Below the pieces are notes generated by a model that saw only the letters and a list, made by a program, of their open reading frames with translations, was not told the DNA's origin and searched no databases. Of a stretch of DNA of 64,000 nucleotides, positions 23,075 to 34,420 are shown piece by piece. A program made the position numbers and the translations under genes. Location of the stretch: positions 186,001 to 250,000 of the forward strand of contig JAMWFC010000021.1 in assembly GCA_027475525.1 (NCBI GenBank), in the 5' to 3' direction. This DNA comes from Macrolepiota albuminosa (taxonomy: Eukaryota > Basidiomycota > Agaricomycetes > Agaricales > Agaricaceae). Position 1 is the first letter of the stretch; every line of letters starts with the position of its first letter.

Positions 23075-26000
23075 TCATAAAAGTGAGGCTCTAACTACAG
23101 AAATCTGATTTTTTTGGATCCCTGTTACCAGAAAACCTGCAAAAACAGCAGCAACATTAGCAATAACCCATACACCACAATCAACACCATTTATCTGTTG
23201 TGATTTTATGACTGTAGGTCGAGTAACCCATTCTGATATAGTTACTTGAAGCATATTTCCATTTTTATTGGCTAAAAGGATGAGGTGAGCAACAAAGTTC
23301 ATGATTTCCTGAGTAACTTTTAATTTGCAGATACAACAAAAGATGAGAGCCTTATCTTGACCTCAGTTCTCCACAGCTCCTGCTGGGCAAAGCTATCAAA
23401 GAGGTGTATTTCTCCTATTGAAGGAATGATAGTGCACATGACCCAATGCTCTGCAGTCTGGCAATGGATAGGGAGGATCCATAAGTCACATTTCCAGTAT
23501 TCAGTATGCCGTGTGCGCCACCAAATTTACATGTCACTTGCATGGTACCGCATCATGGAAAGATTATAGATAGAAAAAAGAGCACAACATTGAGCTGTAG
23601 CAGCTGTAATTCTAGTGGGCTCCAAAAACTGACGCATCAATAAAGCAGAAATCCTATTGAGATACACATTATTAAGTCAGCCATCAGATGAGTGCAACAT
23701 TTGAAGTTCCCATGAGCTAAAGATAAACCAGCCACAAAAATGAGAAAAATATTGTAATTGAGTGAGCGGTGCAAATTCCTTGAAGGTCTGGAATGCAAGC
23801 TCTTGGAGAAGATGGTGATGAGGTGATAAGAATAACTGAAAATAAATTAGTATAGATATTGTTCATAACAACAATTATAGCATACTGGTAGCTGCCATAT
23901 TAGTGAAATGTCAACACCTGCTAAGATGTCAGCTTCAAGTGGTGGTTCATTTTCCATGGTCTGTTCAAGGTAGTCAACAAGCAAATCCTCCTCTGCACTC
24001 ATATTAGCAGCCTGATCATCTTCATCTTCAAAATCCAGATATTCTTCTGAGTGTTGAGAGATAAATGGTATACCTGGTAGCTCAGACTGTTGGTAGCTGA
24101 GAGAGGTGTCATCAGAATGAGTGGATGCAATAGACTGCACTACTTTGGCAGCCTTGTTGATAAGGCTATCAAAGACATGTTGGGGTACAAATGAGGTTGG
24201 CCACATAAAGCGAAGAGCCAGAATACATGAACGACATTGTTGAAGAGGGACAGAAAGAAATGCATCTATTTGATCATTTGAGTAATTGCAACTAGAGAGT
24301 CATCAACAAAAGACTTACTCATGGGTTGACTCAGGGCCAGATCAATGGAGACAAGTTTACGATAAAACCACTGAGCAAGGTTAACAGCTTCCATTTGAAG
24401 CTGCTGATACTCCTCATCACAGCGTTTGACCTTCAACATGGCACAAATATCTTCTTGCACTTTACTGTCACTGAGCCAGCGTGGTACTTGCTTAGCAGGA
24501 GAACTGATCCATACATCTTCTATAAGGTTTGGAGCATCATGTAGTGGCCGCAACTCAATTGGTAGAGGTTCTAGGAGAGGGATTGCCCATTCTGGTTTAT
24601 ACATAGCTATGAGCATTGCACAAATATCGTTATACTTTCTTAATCCGACTATACGTGCAGGAGCACGTTTTTTAATGGCAGCACGAGTAGCCTGATGGAG
24701 TTTGGTGCCTGTGAAAATGAGCCATGAGCAAAAATAAGAGGAGTAATTTTGAGCTTGAAGAAGAGACACACCTAATGCTTGGTCGCAGCCACCTGAAGCC
24801 TGATCAAGCCATTTCCACTCAAAGAAACTCCCAATTGCCTGCTTCCAAACATTGATTTTGAGATCACTGTTATGACCCCTCCCCTGGAACACCATCCGGG
24901 ACCCTCCCTCCGACCCCATAGGACACGCCCCACCATCACGACTACTGACACCGCCATCACGCACATCAAGAGCCGCCATCAGCCACCACCAACCCTGATC
25001 AACGATCGGATCACACCAACCGCTTCCACCAGATCATGCCAACCGCTCCCATGCAATTACGCATCACGACTCCCTCCACGCCAATTGATCACGCACTTCA
25101 CATGTGCGATCCTGGCATACAGCCCCCTCCCACTACTCAATGCCCCCAGGACTTATCCCAAACACTCTGGAACCCCAGAGACCTGGATTAGTACTTGTAG
25201 TGTAACTCTCCGTTGTATTCCCTAGTCTTGATATTAACTTGAATTGTTGTGTGCTCTGCTTGATTGGTACGCACTGACTGGCATGCTTGACTGGCATGCT
25301 TGAATAACTGCGTGCTCCAAGTTTGGTACATACTTCGTGACTTGTAACTCGTTAACTCGGTCTCGTCTTAGAACTCCCAGTTCACAACTCGACCCCCACT
25401 CAACCCCCAGCTACCTAAAAAACCAAAACCCCTGGACCAAGTCCCCTCTCCCAGGATTACCTCTGCCCACGTCTTGAACCGTGGAGTCCTAGCCCAGAGT
25501 TCCAGACACCCAAGTGTCCGTAGATCAAGTCTGCATTTTAAGGGCGTTGCTTTCCTGGAAAGCCCCTGACTCAGCAGAACCTGACAATCACACGCAATTA
25601 AGAGATGCTTTACAAACTCAAAATCAACACCACGTAGTTCAGGATATGAGTCCTGGATACTCAAAGATGAATATAACTCTTCAATTTGATTTTTTAATTG
25701 TTCATGATGATCTTGAAGTCTGCTGAGGATCTGTAAAGATTCAGCAGAGGATAACATCTTTGACAGTGTGGATCAGGTTATTTCAAGTGTTTTTTCAGAT
25801 GCTTCAAAATCTCCTTGCAGCGCTAGAACTGTGTCAAGTTCTTTCTTGAGGTAAGCAGATGCTTCTGCAGAGGATTTTAAATAAACAATAGCTTTGAAAT
25901 GCAGTATAAACTTACGAGCCCTGACCAACAGCTCAGATGCTTGTTGTAGCTTCCATTCCATCTGCAGAATGGCTTCTTCAATTCCACATGATTCTAAAAG

Positions 26001-26555
26001 CTGGCAAGCCCTGGTACCCTGAGTTTGCACACCTTTGTTGAGCCGACAACGAATCCATGCACCAAGGTCATTGCATAATTCAAGTCCAATTGAGGCTACC
26101 TGTCTATCAACAATATAAAGGTGATGAGACCGCTAAAAAAAATTTTCAGACTAGAAAAATGTAGGCAGCAGATATACAAACACTACAGGCCCTTGTAACA
26201 GCAATCAATTTTCTCATCCATGACCACAGATGTTCGACCCCTTCCCCATCTGTTAAGCCTAACCCTGTCTGAATAAGGATTGTTCACAATCTGGCAAGCC
26301 CACTGATGGGCAAAAGCATGCATAGCGCTTGTTGCAAGGAGTAGATGCTCAATAATATCAGCTGGCAGGAATTTGTACTGGGAAAATATGAATCTTGTGA
26401 AGGGAGAAATGAACAGAGGACAACTCACAGTGTGAATGCTTCAATCCAGCACACATGCAGCGTCATAAAGTGCCACCACTGTTGCTTGTGAAGGGAGTAA
26501 AGTAAAGAAATGCAGAACATTGCTACTGCATACTTCTGTTGCTCTCCAGGAGTAT
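23075..26555 (-). pseudogene. KDZ transposase C-terminal part with Ulp1-like protease
   Basis: The gene is read on the minus strand. It starts at 26555 with GEQQKYAVAM and a block ending HAFAHQWACQIV. The KDZ core motif TDGEGVEHLWSW follows (26253-26232 and onward), then a helical region (26030-25370), the RKYNDICAM...VWISS...VPRWL region (about 24680-24450), an acidic linker (24206-23847) and a Ulp1/SENP-like protease at the end. The protease residues are visible: His 23446-23448 (EHWVM), Asp 23395-23397 (LFDSFA), Gln before NGVDCG, and Cys 23177-23179. KDZ proteins are transposases and the protease would process SUMO-like partners. The gene is broken by the solo LTR at 24868-25586 and truncated at 26555. 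Confidence 0.8.
24868..25586 (+). repeat. Solo LTR of element A family in the KDZ gene
   Basis: It begins TGTTATGACCCCTCC and ends CCTGACA. The 5-bp duplication ATCAC flanks it at 24863-24867 and 25587-25591. Removing it and one TSD copy rejoins the KDZ frame exactly (IACD to LKINVW). It is more diverged from element A than A's own LTRs are from each other, so it is an older insertion. Confidence 0.9.
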
Positions 26556-26790
26556 TGTAACGAAGTTACAGGGTTTGTGAGAGCTTAAGGTTCACACTGC
26601 ACAGAATCAGACCAGTCTGGTCTATTGACTATTAGTATAAAGACAAAACTAAGCTGCTTAGTAAGCAGCTGGTACAACTATATATAATAATGTAATTAAT
26701 AATATTATATTATAATAAATATAATATAATATTAACAACTACTGTAAGTATAAGCTATGTGGCCAACGCCACATAGCGGACTATGCTACA
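26556..26790 (-). repeat. LTR of the E family inside the KDZ locus
   Basis: The plus strand reads TGTAACGAAGTTAC...CTATGCTACA (235 bp), similar to 17152-17396. Its left edge abuts the KDZ coding sequence (AGTAT at 26551-26555), but AGTAT is not found on the right. Minus-strand gag ends just to the right, so this is the 3' LTR of a minus-oriented element lacking its other end. Confidence 0.65.
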
Positions 26791-26835
26791 CACCCTCCAA
26801 TTAGACCGAGCTATGGTCTCAAAATAATACAATGG

Positions 26836-27690
26836 TCAGGCCGTCGGTAAGTCAGGGATGGGGGCAATTGGAGAGTCCCCAGGCTCCTGGAATGGATTGG
26901 CAGTCGTGTCGTCCATGTCATAGTCGAGGAGTTCATCCTTGGATGTGGGCTTGTAGGAAGTGTCCGATGGCCCTGCTACGGGCAGGGAGTCGTCATAGTC
27001 CTGGAGGGGGGACAGTGTGAGAGTGGGGTCAACAATCGACCTCAGGATAGGTGGTTGGGAATCAGGAAGATCCCCAGTGTCGGATGGGTACTGGCGTGTC
27101 CAGATCTCACGGGCATAAATGTCTTGCCCAATGAGGAGGTACATCCCCTTGGTGAGCACGTCATTGTAAGCACAATGACTGTCCTGCTGCTGGAGCATAA
27201 GGCGTTGTTGATCGCCAATGGTGGCCTCGCACCACCCATCCTACTGAGCAATGGACTGGGGTGTCCTGTAATGGTTGAGGCATTGCAGCCTCTCATTGTC
27301 AATGGTGGCTGCCTCGTTGTAGAGCCAGCTGTCACTGAAGAATATGTGGGCCAAGTAGGTGACCCCATAGGTATAAGCATGGTCAGCTCAGCTGACTGAA
27401 ATTTGATTGTAAAGAAGAATGCATAACACGTCCGAAGTGGTAAACATGGAAGCTGATGCTTCTAGGATGTCCACAGCCCAAGCCTTGAAGTTAGGATCAT
27501 CGGTGTGGAGGGGCACAAAGACTTGCCCTGTAGCCGCCTTGTACTCAGCCATGGCCTTGCAAAGACATAGGCCAGGTACTTGTGTACCGTGGTCTTGGAG
27601 GGGCAGCTGGCGCTGAGGGCGCGTTGATAGGCTTCTACTCGGACTGAGCGCATCAAGGGACATTATAGGCCGACCAACACTTGACACACT
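26836..27690 (-). pseudogene. Gag C-terminal remnant (E/F family)
   Basis: The minus-strand pieces contain VPLHTDDPNFKAWAVDILE (about 27530), then a CLNHY...DGW...YLIGQD order matching the ORF at 12166-12641, and an acidic Pro/Asp-rich tail. The frame is interrupted near 27390 and 27240. An E-family LTR follows on the minus strand. This match is what identifies the split ORF at 5-49/12166-12641 as gag. Confidence 0.55.
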
Positions 27691-29007
27691 AGAGGCTCTA
27701 GCGACCAGCCTTGGGTACAGAGCAGCCCTAGCGCGGGCGCTCTATGGCAAGACTTATCCATTCATCTCAATCACCAGTATCAGCCCCTCAGTGCACTCCA
27801 CTCAGTTACTTTGAAGACCAAGAAGACTCAGAACTCATAGCGCTAGCATAACAGCAGGAGGTGACTCTGACCAAACCCCGATCAGTACTGAAAGGAGTTA
27901 GCAATTGGCACTGTCAATCACCGAGGCACCTCAATCAGAAGTCTAAAAGAATCAATGACGACGAGACAGGATACATGCAGACCCGACATTTAAATCTATC
28001 AAAAGATGGTACAATGTTTAGCGCCGGAATTAGCGCTCACGGCGTCTGTCGAGGATTCCCCGACCATACCCCGGGATGGCATGGCCAATTAAATTACATC
28101 AAAAAGTGAGCAAACTCATACCACTTCTAAGTAGTTTTAGAGTCGCCGTTGGTCGCCGTCACCCATGTGCTGCAGGTCGCCGTTGACAGGTGGCCGTTAG
28201 CTACAGTCACGAAGAGAGGTGCTAATTGGTAGCGCCGTCAATGGACTTATTTTGGAAATAATGTAGCGCATAGTATAAAAGCTAGCTACTTGCCATGTAT
28301 ATAACAACGAATCATAACCTCTTGAACACCCAGTTACACTTAGCGTTCAAATCGTGCTAGCACTGCCTGACTTTGTCACCAAGTTCGGCGCTAGCTTCGT
28401 CTATCTCGTCTTCGTCGTTTACGGTGCCACCTACAGGCACGCTACGCTGCGCTATTCGTTTATTTCTCTATAACTCCTCCAAAACTATGATGCTTACCAC
28501 TTGCTAGGTAGCACCAGAGGCGCTATCGTCTAGCGCATCACCCTATTACCTCTGCTCGAGCACACCGGGACCCTGCCAGGACTCCTCACAAACCCGTATG
28601 CCAGGCGCTGGAGACAGCGTTGTACTGCGTATACGTCTAGCGCACCCAACCACAGTTGGCGTCATCAACGTCACACCAGCCGCCGCTTATCATGCATCAC
28701 ATCACACTTCACAATATCACATTGGTTATCACATTGGCCACTAGATGTACAGGGCCACCACACTGGCGCTTTGTTTAATACCTCTCCATTATTTCCATTG
28801 TTCACAACAAGTATATAAATGTAGCTACCACAAAGTGAGCCCCTCAGTCAATTATACCGGACTGAGGGGTGAGCAACATTACGCACTTTACAAATTACAT
28901 ACAAACTAACTGTACCCGATAGATTGAACTCTTGTTCATAGGTACGATTTGAATTCAGTTGATTATACCGGACTGAGGGATTGAACTCTTGTTCATAGGT
29001 CTGAATT
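27691..29007. other. LTR-like debris with hairpin, TGAT...ATCA family end
   Basis: No gene is seen. The part at about 28200-28667 looks like an LTR 3' portion: a TATAAAAG box near 28275 and a terminal TTGGCGTCATCA like that of element C. A start and a TSD could not be found. Between 28840 and 28980 there is a palindrome and short repeated segments (TTATACCGGACTGAGGG twice, ATTGAACTCTTGTTCATAGG twice). This block separates the two halves of the KDZ gene. Confidence 0.4.
28840..28869. repeat. Short perfect hairpin
   Basis: CCCCTCAGTC and GACTGAGGGG form a 10-bp stem around a 10-nt AT-rich loop. Part of it recurs at about 28958-28979. The role is unknown. Confidence 0.6.
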
Positions 29008-29897
29008 TTAACACGCTTGACAAGCAGAATTTAAACATGCCTTTTTGTCTGTGAGAATAAAACCCTGGCATCCATAAAATATGTTTAAGGCACTTGCCAT
29101 TGTGTTAACAGCATCACATGACTTTTCAAAGAGAGCACAATAAAAATCAAGCAGATGAACAGAAATAGCCATGCGAGGATAGGATGGGGCAGTTGGGAAA
29201 AGTCCATTGGCTACTAAAAGAAAAGGAAGATCCTTGCAAGAGCACCAGTCCACAGAAAGCTTCTGGAAGTCTGTGATATGAATGAGGTTTGAGACGGAAC
29301 TATTGCGGTAAATGAATGGGAATTAACGCACAGTCCTGAAACAGACAGAGCACTTCACTCCTTTTCAGTGTGCAGCCACCATTTGAGCTACACTTGGCAC
29401 TGAGGTTGAAAACTCTTTCCGGAATCTTGCCCATTGATTTTATGATATAGTTTGTCTATCAAGGGAGTTACAAGCCGTTCCAAAAGATTCATCCAATTCA
29501 AATATAAATCCTTGGCTGCCTGATTTGGCACAATACGGTGTGGAGCATGCTTGTCCTTTTGAGGTGTATCAATGGATTGTGAACCAGGAAACAAATCGTC
29601 ATCAATTGCATTGTGCTCATCGCTGGCAGATTCACTGGCAGCGGAGGATTGCTGTGTGTCCATAGAATTATCAATAGATGGTGAGGCATTAGGAGAAGTA
29701 TTGATGACACCAGCTGCCTGTTTCTTGAGGAAGTTGATTTTGGCTCTCAACCTCAGAATTTCCTCCTCTCTACCCATAGGATCAACGTACGTAGTGGTTT
29801 TCTTTTTGTTGCAATGTTTTATTGGGCTTGTAAAATGTACCCCTAAAGCAGTAGTTGTAGGCTGTTGAGAGCGGGTTGGGAGCTTGGGTGGAGCCAT
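29008..29897 (-). pseudogene. KDZ-associated N-terminal part with CxC cluster
   Basis: It starts at 29897 (MAPPKLPTRSQQPTTTALG), followed by a helical segment (EEEILRLRAKINFLKKQ) and an acidic Ser-rich linker. A 'DLYLNWMNLLERLVTPLID' block comes next. After a disrupted stretch (29387-29260) there is a cysteine cluster (DWCSC) and the conserved-looking LVANGLFPTAPSYPRMA...LLDFYCALFE block ending near 29008. This order is typical of fungal CxC/KDZ transposase proteins. The central domain between here and 26555 is missing and replaced by debris, so the gene cannot be functional. Confidence 0.7.
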
Positions 29898-31190
29898 TGT
29901 TGTTAGAGGTGGCAGTGATGAAGGCCAGCAAGGAGGAATGTTGAGGTCATTGCTGACAAATGCAATCTGGATATATTAAGTGGAGGAGTGGAAGTCACGA
30001 GGTGTAGAGGCGTGGAGGTGTGGAAGTATGAAGGTATGAAGATGGAGGTCTGGCAGTGAATCGGAGATCTTGGGCAGTTCTATTTTTGTAATTAGAAGTA
30101 CTACCCATACAACCTCGCGACACCTTAGGGTACTTTCCATCAACAAAATTAACCCCCCTAAAGTGCCATCAAGAAGCACGAAGTGTCCTCCCTTAGGTGT
30201 GGGAGGGAGGGTGAAAGCAGATAGATTTTCTGAATTAGCATGAATTATAGTCTAGGTAAGACGAATTCGAATAGGATGTCTTATTCCAAACACAGCCATT
30301 ATGTTAGCCTCTATCCATAAAATGAAAAGGGAGGTAGAAAGTCGTGGTCGATCACCCGCCTTATCTCATGCTGGGCTAGCCGGTGCGGCAGCCACAGCTC
30401 AGAGATGGTTATGTGCACACAACAACATAACACACACAGCCACCTCACATTTGGAGATTACTTCTCACCTAAGTCCGATGCACGGGTCGACCAGTCACTA
30501 CCAACAGCTGAACTCCTTTGGATCCGTATGACCCATAGTGAACTCGTTTATACAGACAAAGCAATTTTATCTATAATTAGTCTCCTTTACACAAAATTTC
30601 CCAACTGTCTTTTTTTCAGTCAAATATCCCAAGCGCTACCCTCTAGATGCTGCATTCATACACAGTTCTCCAGAATAGGTATGATGTCTATCGATAACAA
30701 GAAAAGAAAATGGTCGAATGTGCTGTGGTTCCATATACCCCTCAATATTCAATTTACGCCTTCATCACTGCACGTCTTCCTATAGAAAATCAGGGGAGGG
30801 AATGACCCTGGCATCTGGCGTCTGGCCACTACATCTTTATTACCGCGTCCATCCCTAACAATGTCTCTGCGCGGGCGCATCTTGTATATAACAACTTATG
30901 CATAATGACTCACGATACAACAGATAGTACCAGCACCCCTTCCCACTCCCCAAAATCTTGAAACGAAAATGTCAACTGTCGGTTCGTTCACACTCAATCG
31001 CGACGTGATCTCGAGCTTGGACTGCGATGTGCATGCGCCAGCTCTCTCAGTTCACAAGTACGATAACAACCCAAATGACACAGAGTGCGTAGCGTAGCAT
31101 AATCCCCACCAACCGTGCACCCACTTTCACGTTCCTGACGGTCTATTTCTCCTACACCAGCATCGACATTGAGCATTTTTTTTCGTTTCG
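29898..31190. other. Interval without a supported gene
   Basis: The stretch at 29990-30060 is a G/A-rich run of irregular GGAGGTGTGGAAG-like repeats upstream of the KDZ start, possibly leader or promoter. The rest has only short ORFs on both strands without recognisable domains. Base composition becomes less AT-rich toward 30900, and the probable host gene starts at 31191. Confidence 0.4.
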
Positions 31191-31499
31191 ATGCGCAAGA
31201 GCGAGAGCAATCAGGGACCGTATTATCCGAGCTTGTGCTTGTATTCTGAAGAAGAGCTCAAGGCAGCGTTGGTTAATGAGGTGACGGGAACGCACCGTGA
31301 GATTTTGGATGAGCAGACGTACGCTGGCTGGTAAGTTGATGTTAATTTGACACTTGATTCGATTTCTGGGTGTCTGACAACTTGGTTATCAAGGTCTACC
31401 TCATCACTCGCTTCACCGCAACATCAATACTTGCAATATTCTCTGAACAAATCTCAAAACTCTCCTCAAGGTCTCCCATCTCTTTCAACTGGGCTCGGT
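31191..31499 (+). pseudogene. Probable host gene, 5' exons, split by element C
   Basis: ATG at 31191 opens a 140-nt exon (MRKSESNQGPYYPSLCLYSE...). The donor GTAAGT at 31331 and acceptor ATCAAG at 31393 define a 63-nt intron, and exon 2 runs into the TSD TCGG (31496-31499). After removal of element C and one TSD copy the frame continues into 43660 (TGLG to SPQVIPHDN). The protein is Ser/Gln-rich and I do not recognise it. The splice sites and the rejoining frame are the evidence. It could still be part of an older repeat. Confidence 0.5.
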
Positions 31500-32416
31500 G
31501 ATAGGACCCCATACAGGATCAGCGCATCAACAGCAGGCGACGGCAACGTGGCACCAACTCAAAATACCTTAGCGCGCGCTAATTATCCAATTTTGGCGAT
31601 ATTTGACGGCCGCGCACAGCAAGAAGCAGATCTGATCAGTAATGGCGCCGATGGCAGCAAGAATGACAACTGACAGATGGCATCAGTCACTGACAACAGC
31701 GCTTAGAAGGAAGCCTGATGATCTATCAAAAACTGATGGACAGCTTGGCGTTTGACCTTGGCGTCTGACACCGCTTAGCGTCTTAAATTTCGTGCCTAAC
31801 GTCGCTTAGGTGTTCTGACAGACAGAAGGGTGATGGATTGATGATTTAGCACTGCGATCTGCCACCTGGTGGCGCTAAGGGTCTTAAATAGACGGTAGGG
31901 ATCTGAAACCGTTGGAGCTACCTCTATGAAATTTTCCAGTTTACCGCACTTTGGTGATGGTTGGTCACTGGCGACGGTGAACTCCTTGTAGTATATATAG
32001 TACTTACCGACTTGTACATAGATCATTGAACAATAGACCAGAGTTTCCTACTCCCACTTCTTCAGTCTCCCTTACGCTCTAGATTTCATTTACGGTCGGC
32101 AACGTCGAACTCATTGGCGGTTGCAGACTCTTGCCAACTTTCGACACATTCGCGCCTTGCAACTATGGCAGGCATTATCAACGCTTAGAACTTTGCTAAG
32201 CTTACCGTGCTCTTGCCGCTGACATTGCCGTGTTCACTTACCGCTTAGCGCTTTACACTTGCCGACTCCCCGTACCAACTTTTCCCCTTTTCCACAGACG
32301 TGTTCTCTGGGACCTGCCCGGGACTCCTCAATTCACTTATAGCGCGCCCAACGCAAGCAATTGGTACGGTAACACTATTGTTACATTTGTTACTGACCAA
32401 ACTTTGGGCGTCATCA
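31500..32416 (+). repeat. 5' LTR of element C
   Basis: A 917-bp LTR with a TATATATAG box at 31992-32000 and a likely transcript start about 30 bp further on. It matches 42730-43655 with scattered substitutions and an extra segment of about 17 bp in the 3' copy near 43460. Confidence 0.92.
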
Positions 32417-32418
32417 AA

Positions 32419-32434
32419 TTGGAGCCCACCGCGA
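32419..32434 (+). other. Candidate tRNA primer-binding site of element C
   Basis: TTGGAGCCCACCGCGA begins two bases after the LTR. The TGG at its start fits complementarity to a tRNA CCA end. I cannot name the tRNA by eye, and no self-complement in the LTR was found, unlike element A. Confidence 0.45.
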
Positions 32435-32499
32435 GGGATCTCTAGGGCAGAATTCTGCCAGAAACCTGTCTTCAGCGTAGGCGCCGTCTGCTAGAGCAG

Positions 32500-33720
32500 T
32501 TGGCAGAAGGCTTAGCTCCTTCCCACCCATCAACTCCACAACCACCTGGTGCCTTACCGGGTCTCTCTCTCGCACAGGAACTACAGAACGCCACTGTAGA
32601 CGCATTTCCTGATCTCTTCCCGCATTCCCTTGATTATAGCGCCGACGACCCCTTCATGTCGCCATTTACCGTACCGCAACCCGTTACCCCCATCACTCCT
32701 CTAACACCTCTTTCTCAACTCATCATTTCGCTTACCCCGTTGCCAACCTCTAGAACCCCTTCCCCACAACCGCTAACCAAACTTGCCAACACAGTCGCTA
32801 TGGAACAACAAGTCCAACACATGCCACCACGCAACCACTTCTCGGCACCAAAATGGGACAAGTCCAAGCCACGGGAGCTTTCCCAATATTTCAAGGAATT
32901 AGAGTATTTATTCAGGGATTGTAACATTACCGACCACACACAGATAAAGGAGTACGCGGCAAGATACGTGTCATATGACACGGCAGAGACATGGACAGAT
33001 TTGACCGAGTTTGCCGCCTTTGTTCCTGCCGCCCCGCCAGTTCCAGCCCAAGGTGCTTCGTATGAGGACTGGAAGACGGCAGTTATCCAGCTGTACCCTG
33101 GCACAGAGGAGGCTACCCGATACACGGTAAACGAGTTGCAGAAATTAGTTCAGGAATCATTTGACAACGGCACTTCCTCGCTTGGCACGTTCTCTACATA
33201 TTACTGCGAGTTCCAGAAAATCGCTAGGTGGCTTCTGCAGAACGGCAAGCTCTATATTAACGAGGAACGTCGCTTATTCCAGCAAGGCATCCCGACTTCA
33301 CTGTGGACTCGTATTGCTCGTCGCCTAGAGATAGTTCATCAGGCCCATCACCCTGACGAGCCCTATAACATTGCCGACGTCTTTGAAGCCGGTAAATGGG
33401 TTCTCAAGGGGACCGACACTGGCGTTGGTATACCACGTGCCAGGACGAGCCCACCCCCTGAGCAAACTAATGGTATTATTCCCATCCCGCCTCCAACTAC
33501 CGACTTCGTTAAGAAAGAGGAACTCAATGCTGCTATTACCGCCGCTGTTGCATCCGCCATGACTCGCATCAAAACCATGATTACCACCAACCTGACTGCT
33601 AACCGACCCGCTAACGTACCCGCACCTGGCCCTTGCCACTTCTGTGGGGAAATTGGCCATACTATGACTAGAAGATGCTGCGCTACTCTCGAAAATTATA
33701 TTCGGCAAGGGAGAATTTGA
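32500..33720 (+). pseudogene. gag: Element C gag
   Basis: The product has a Pro/Ser/Thr-rich N-terminus, a capsid-like domain (about 32830-33420, with KWDKSKPRELSQYFKELEYL), and a zinc-knuckle-like CHFCGEIGHTMTRRC at about 33637-33681 with spacing CX2CX4HX5C, one residue longer than the usual last interval. It ends at TGA 33718, but the same frame continues after it (TSGATIPNYPDKK), so the stop is probably a point mutation inside gag-pol. The first in-frame ATG is near 32656; the upstream part may start at a mutated codon. Confidence 0.75.
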
Positions 33721-34266
33721 AGGGCTATCGACGGCAAGATAGTTCTTACCTCTGGCGCCACCATCCCCAACTACCCAGACAAGAAGTCCTTCCAGGAGCG
33801 GGTGGATGAATGGCATAGGCGCAACCCAGGACAAATTGTTACCGGCACGCTATCTGGCAACGCCAACCCCGACCCTGAACAGGCAATGCAACAGCAGATG
33901 ATCCACGAGGTCTTACACTTTGACAGCGTTGGCGACCGCCCTACCTTTTTGCAGGAAGAGCGAATCGCCAAGCTACAGCAGGAATTGGATTCGCTGAAGA
34001 ATCAGGTGTTTGATGGGGTTGAAGTTAAGCAGCCCAAACAACCTCTCAAAGGATATAAGCCAATGCCTCCCGCTAGCAAGTTACCGACTCCTGCTCCTGC
34101 CGCCCCGCCTGCTACTACCTCTGCTACTACCCCAGAATCATCGTCATCCGCTACCGCTCCCGAACCACCTTTGCTGCCCCTACATCCCTACTCAGGGATT
34201 CCCGACCGTTACCATGCTCCTGCACAACAAAACTTTGCCGCTCCTGAGAAACGTCCTGAAGGTGGT

Positions 34267-34420
34267 TACCAACCTACTGCGCCAATTTTTGACATAGAGA
34301 AATCCAACCACGTCTTCAACCGCATTATGAAAACCGCCGTCACTACCAACCTACTGCGCCAATTTTTGACATAGAGAAATCCAACCACGTCTTCAACCGC
34401 ATTATGAAAACCGCCGTCAC
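34267..34420 (+). repeat. 77-bp exact tandem duplication (9 of 10)
   Basis: Copies lie at 34267-34343 and 34344-34420 between gag and protease. The pol frame shifts by two across it, as in element A. Confidence 0.92.

Noticed and set aside
28853..28999. Repeated segments near the hairpin as an eleventh 77-bp duplication
   Set aside because: The two repeated segments have different spacings (about 109 and 58 bp), not 77.
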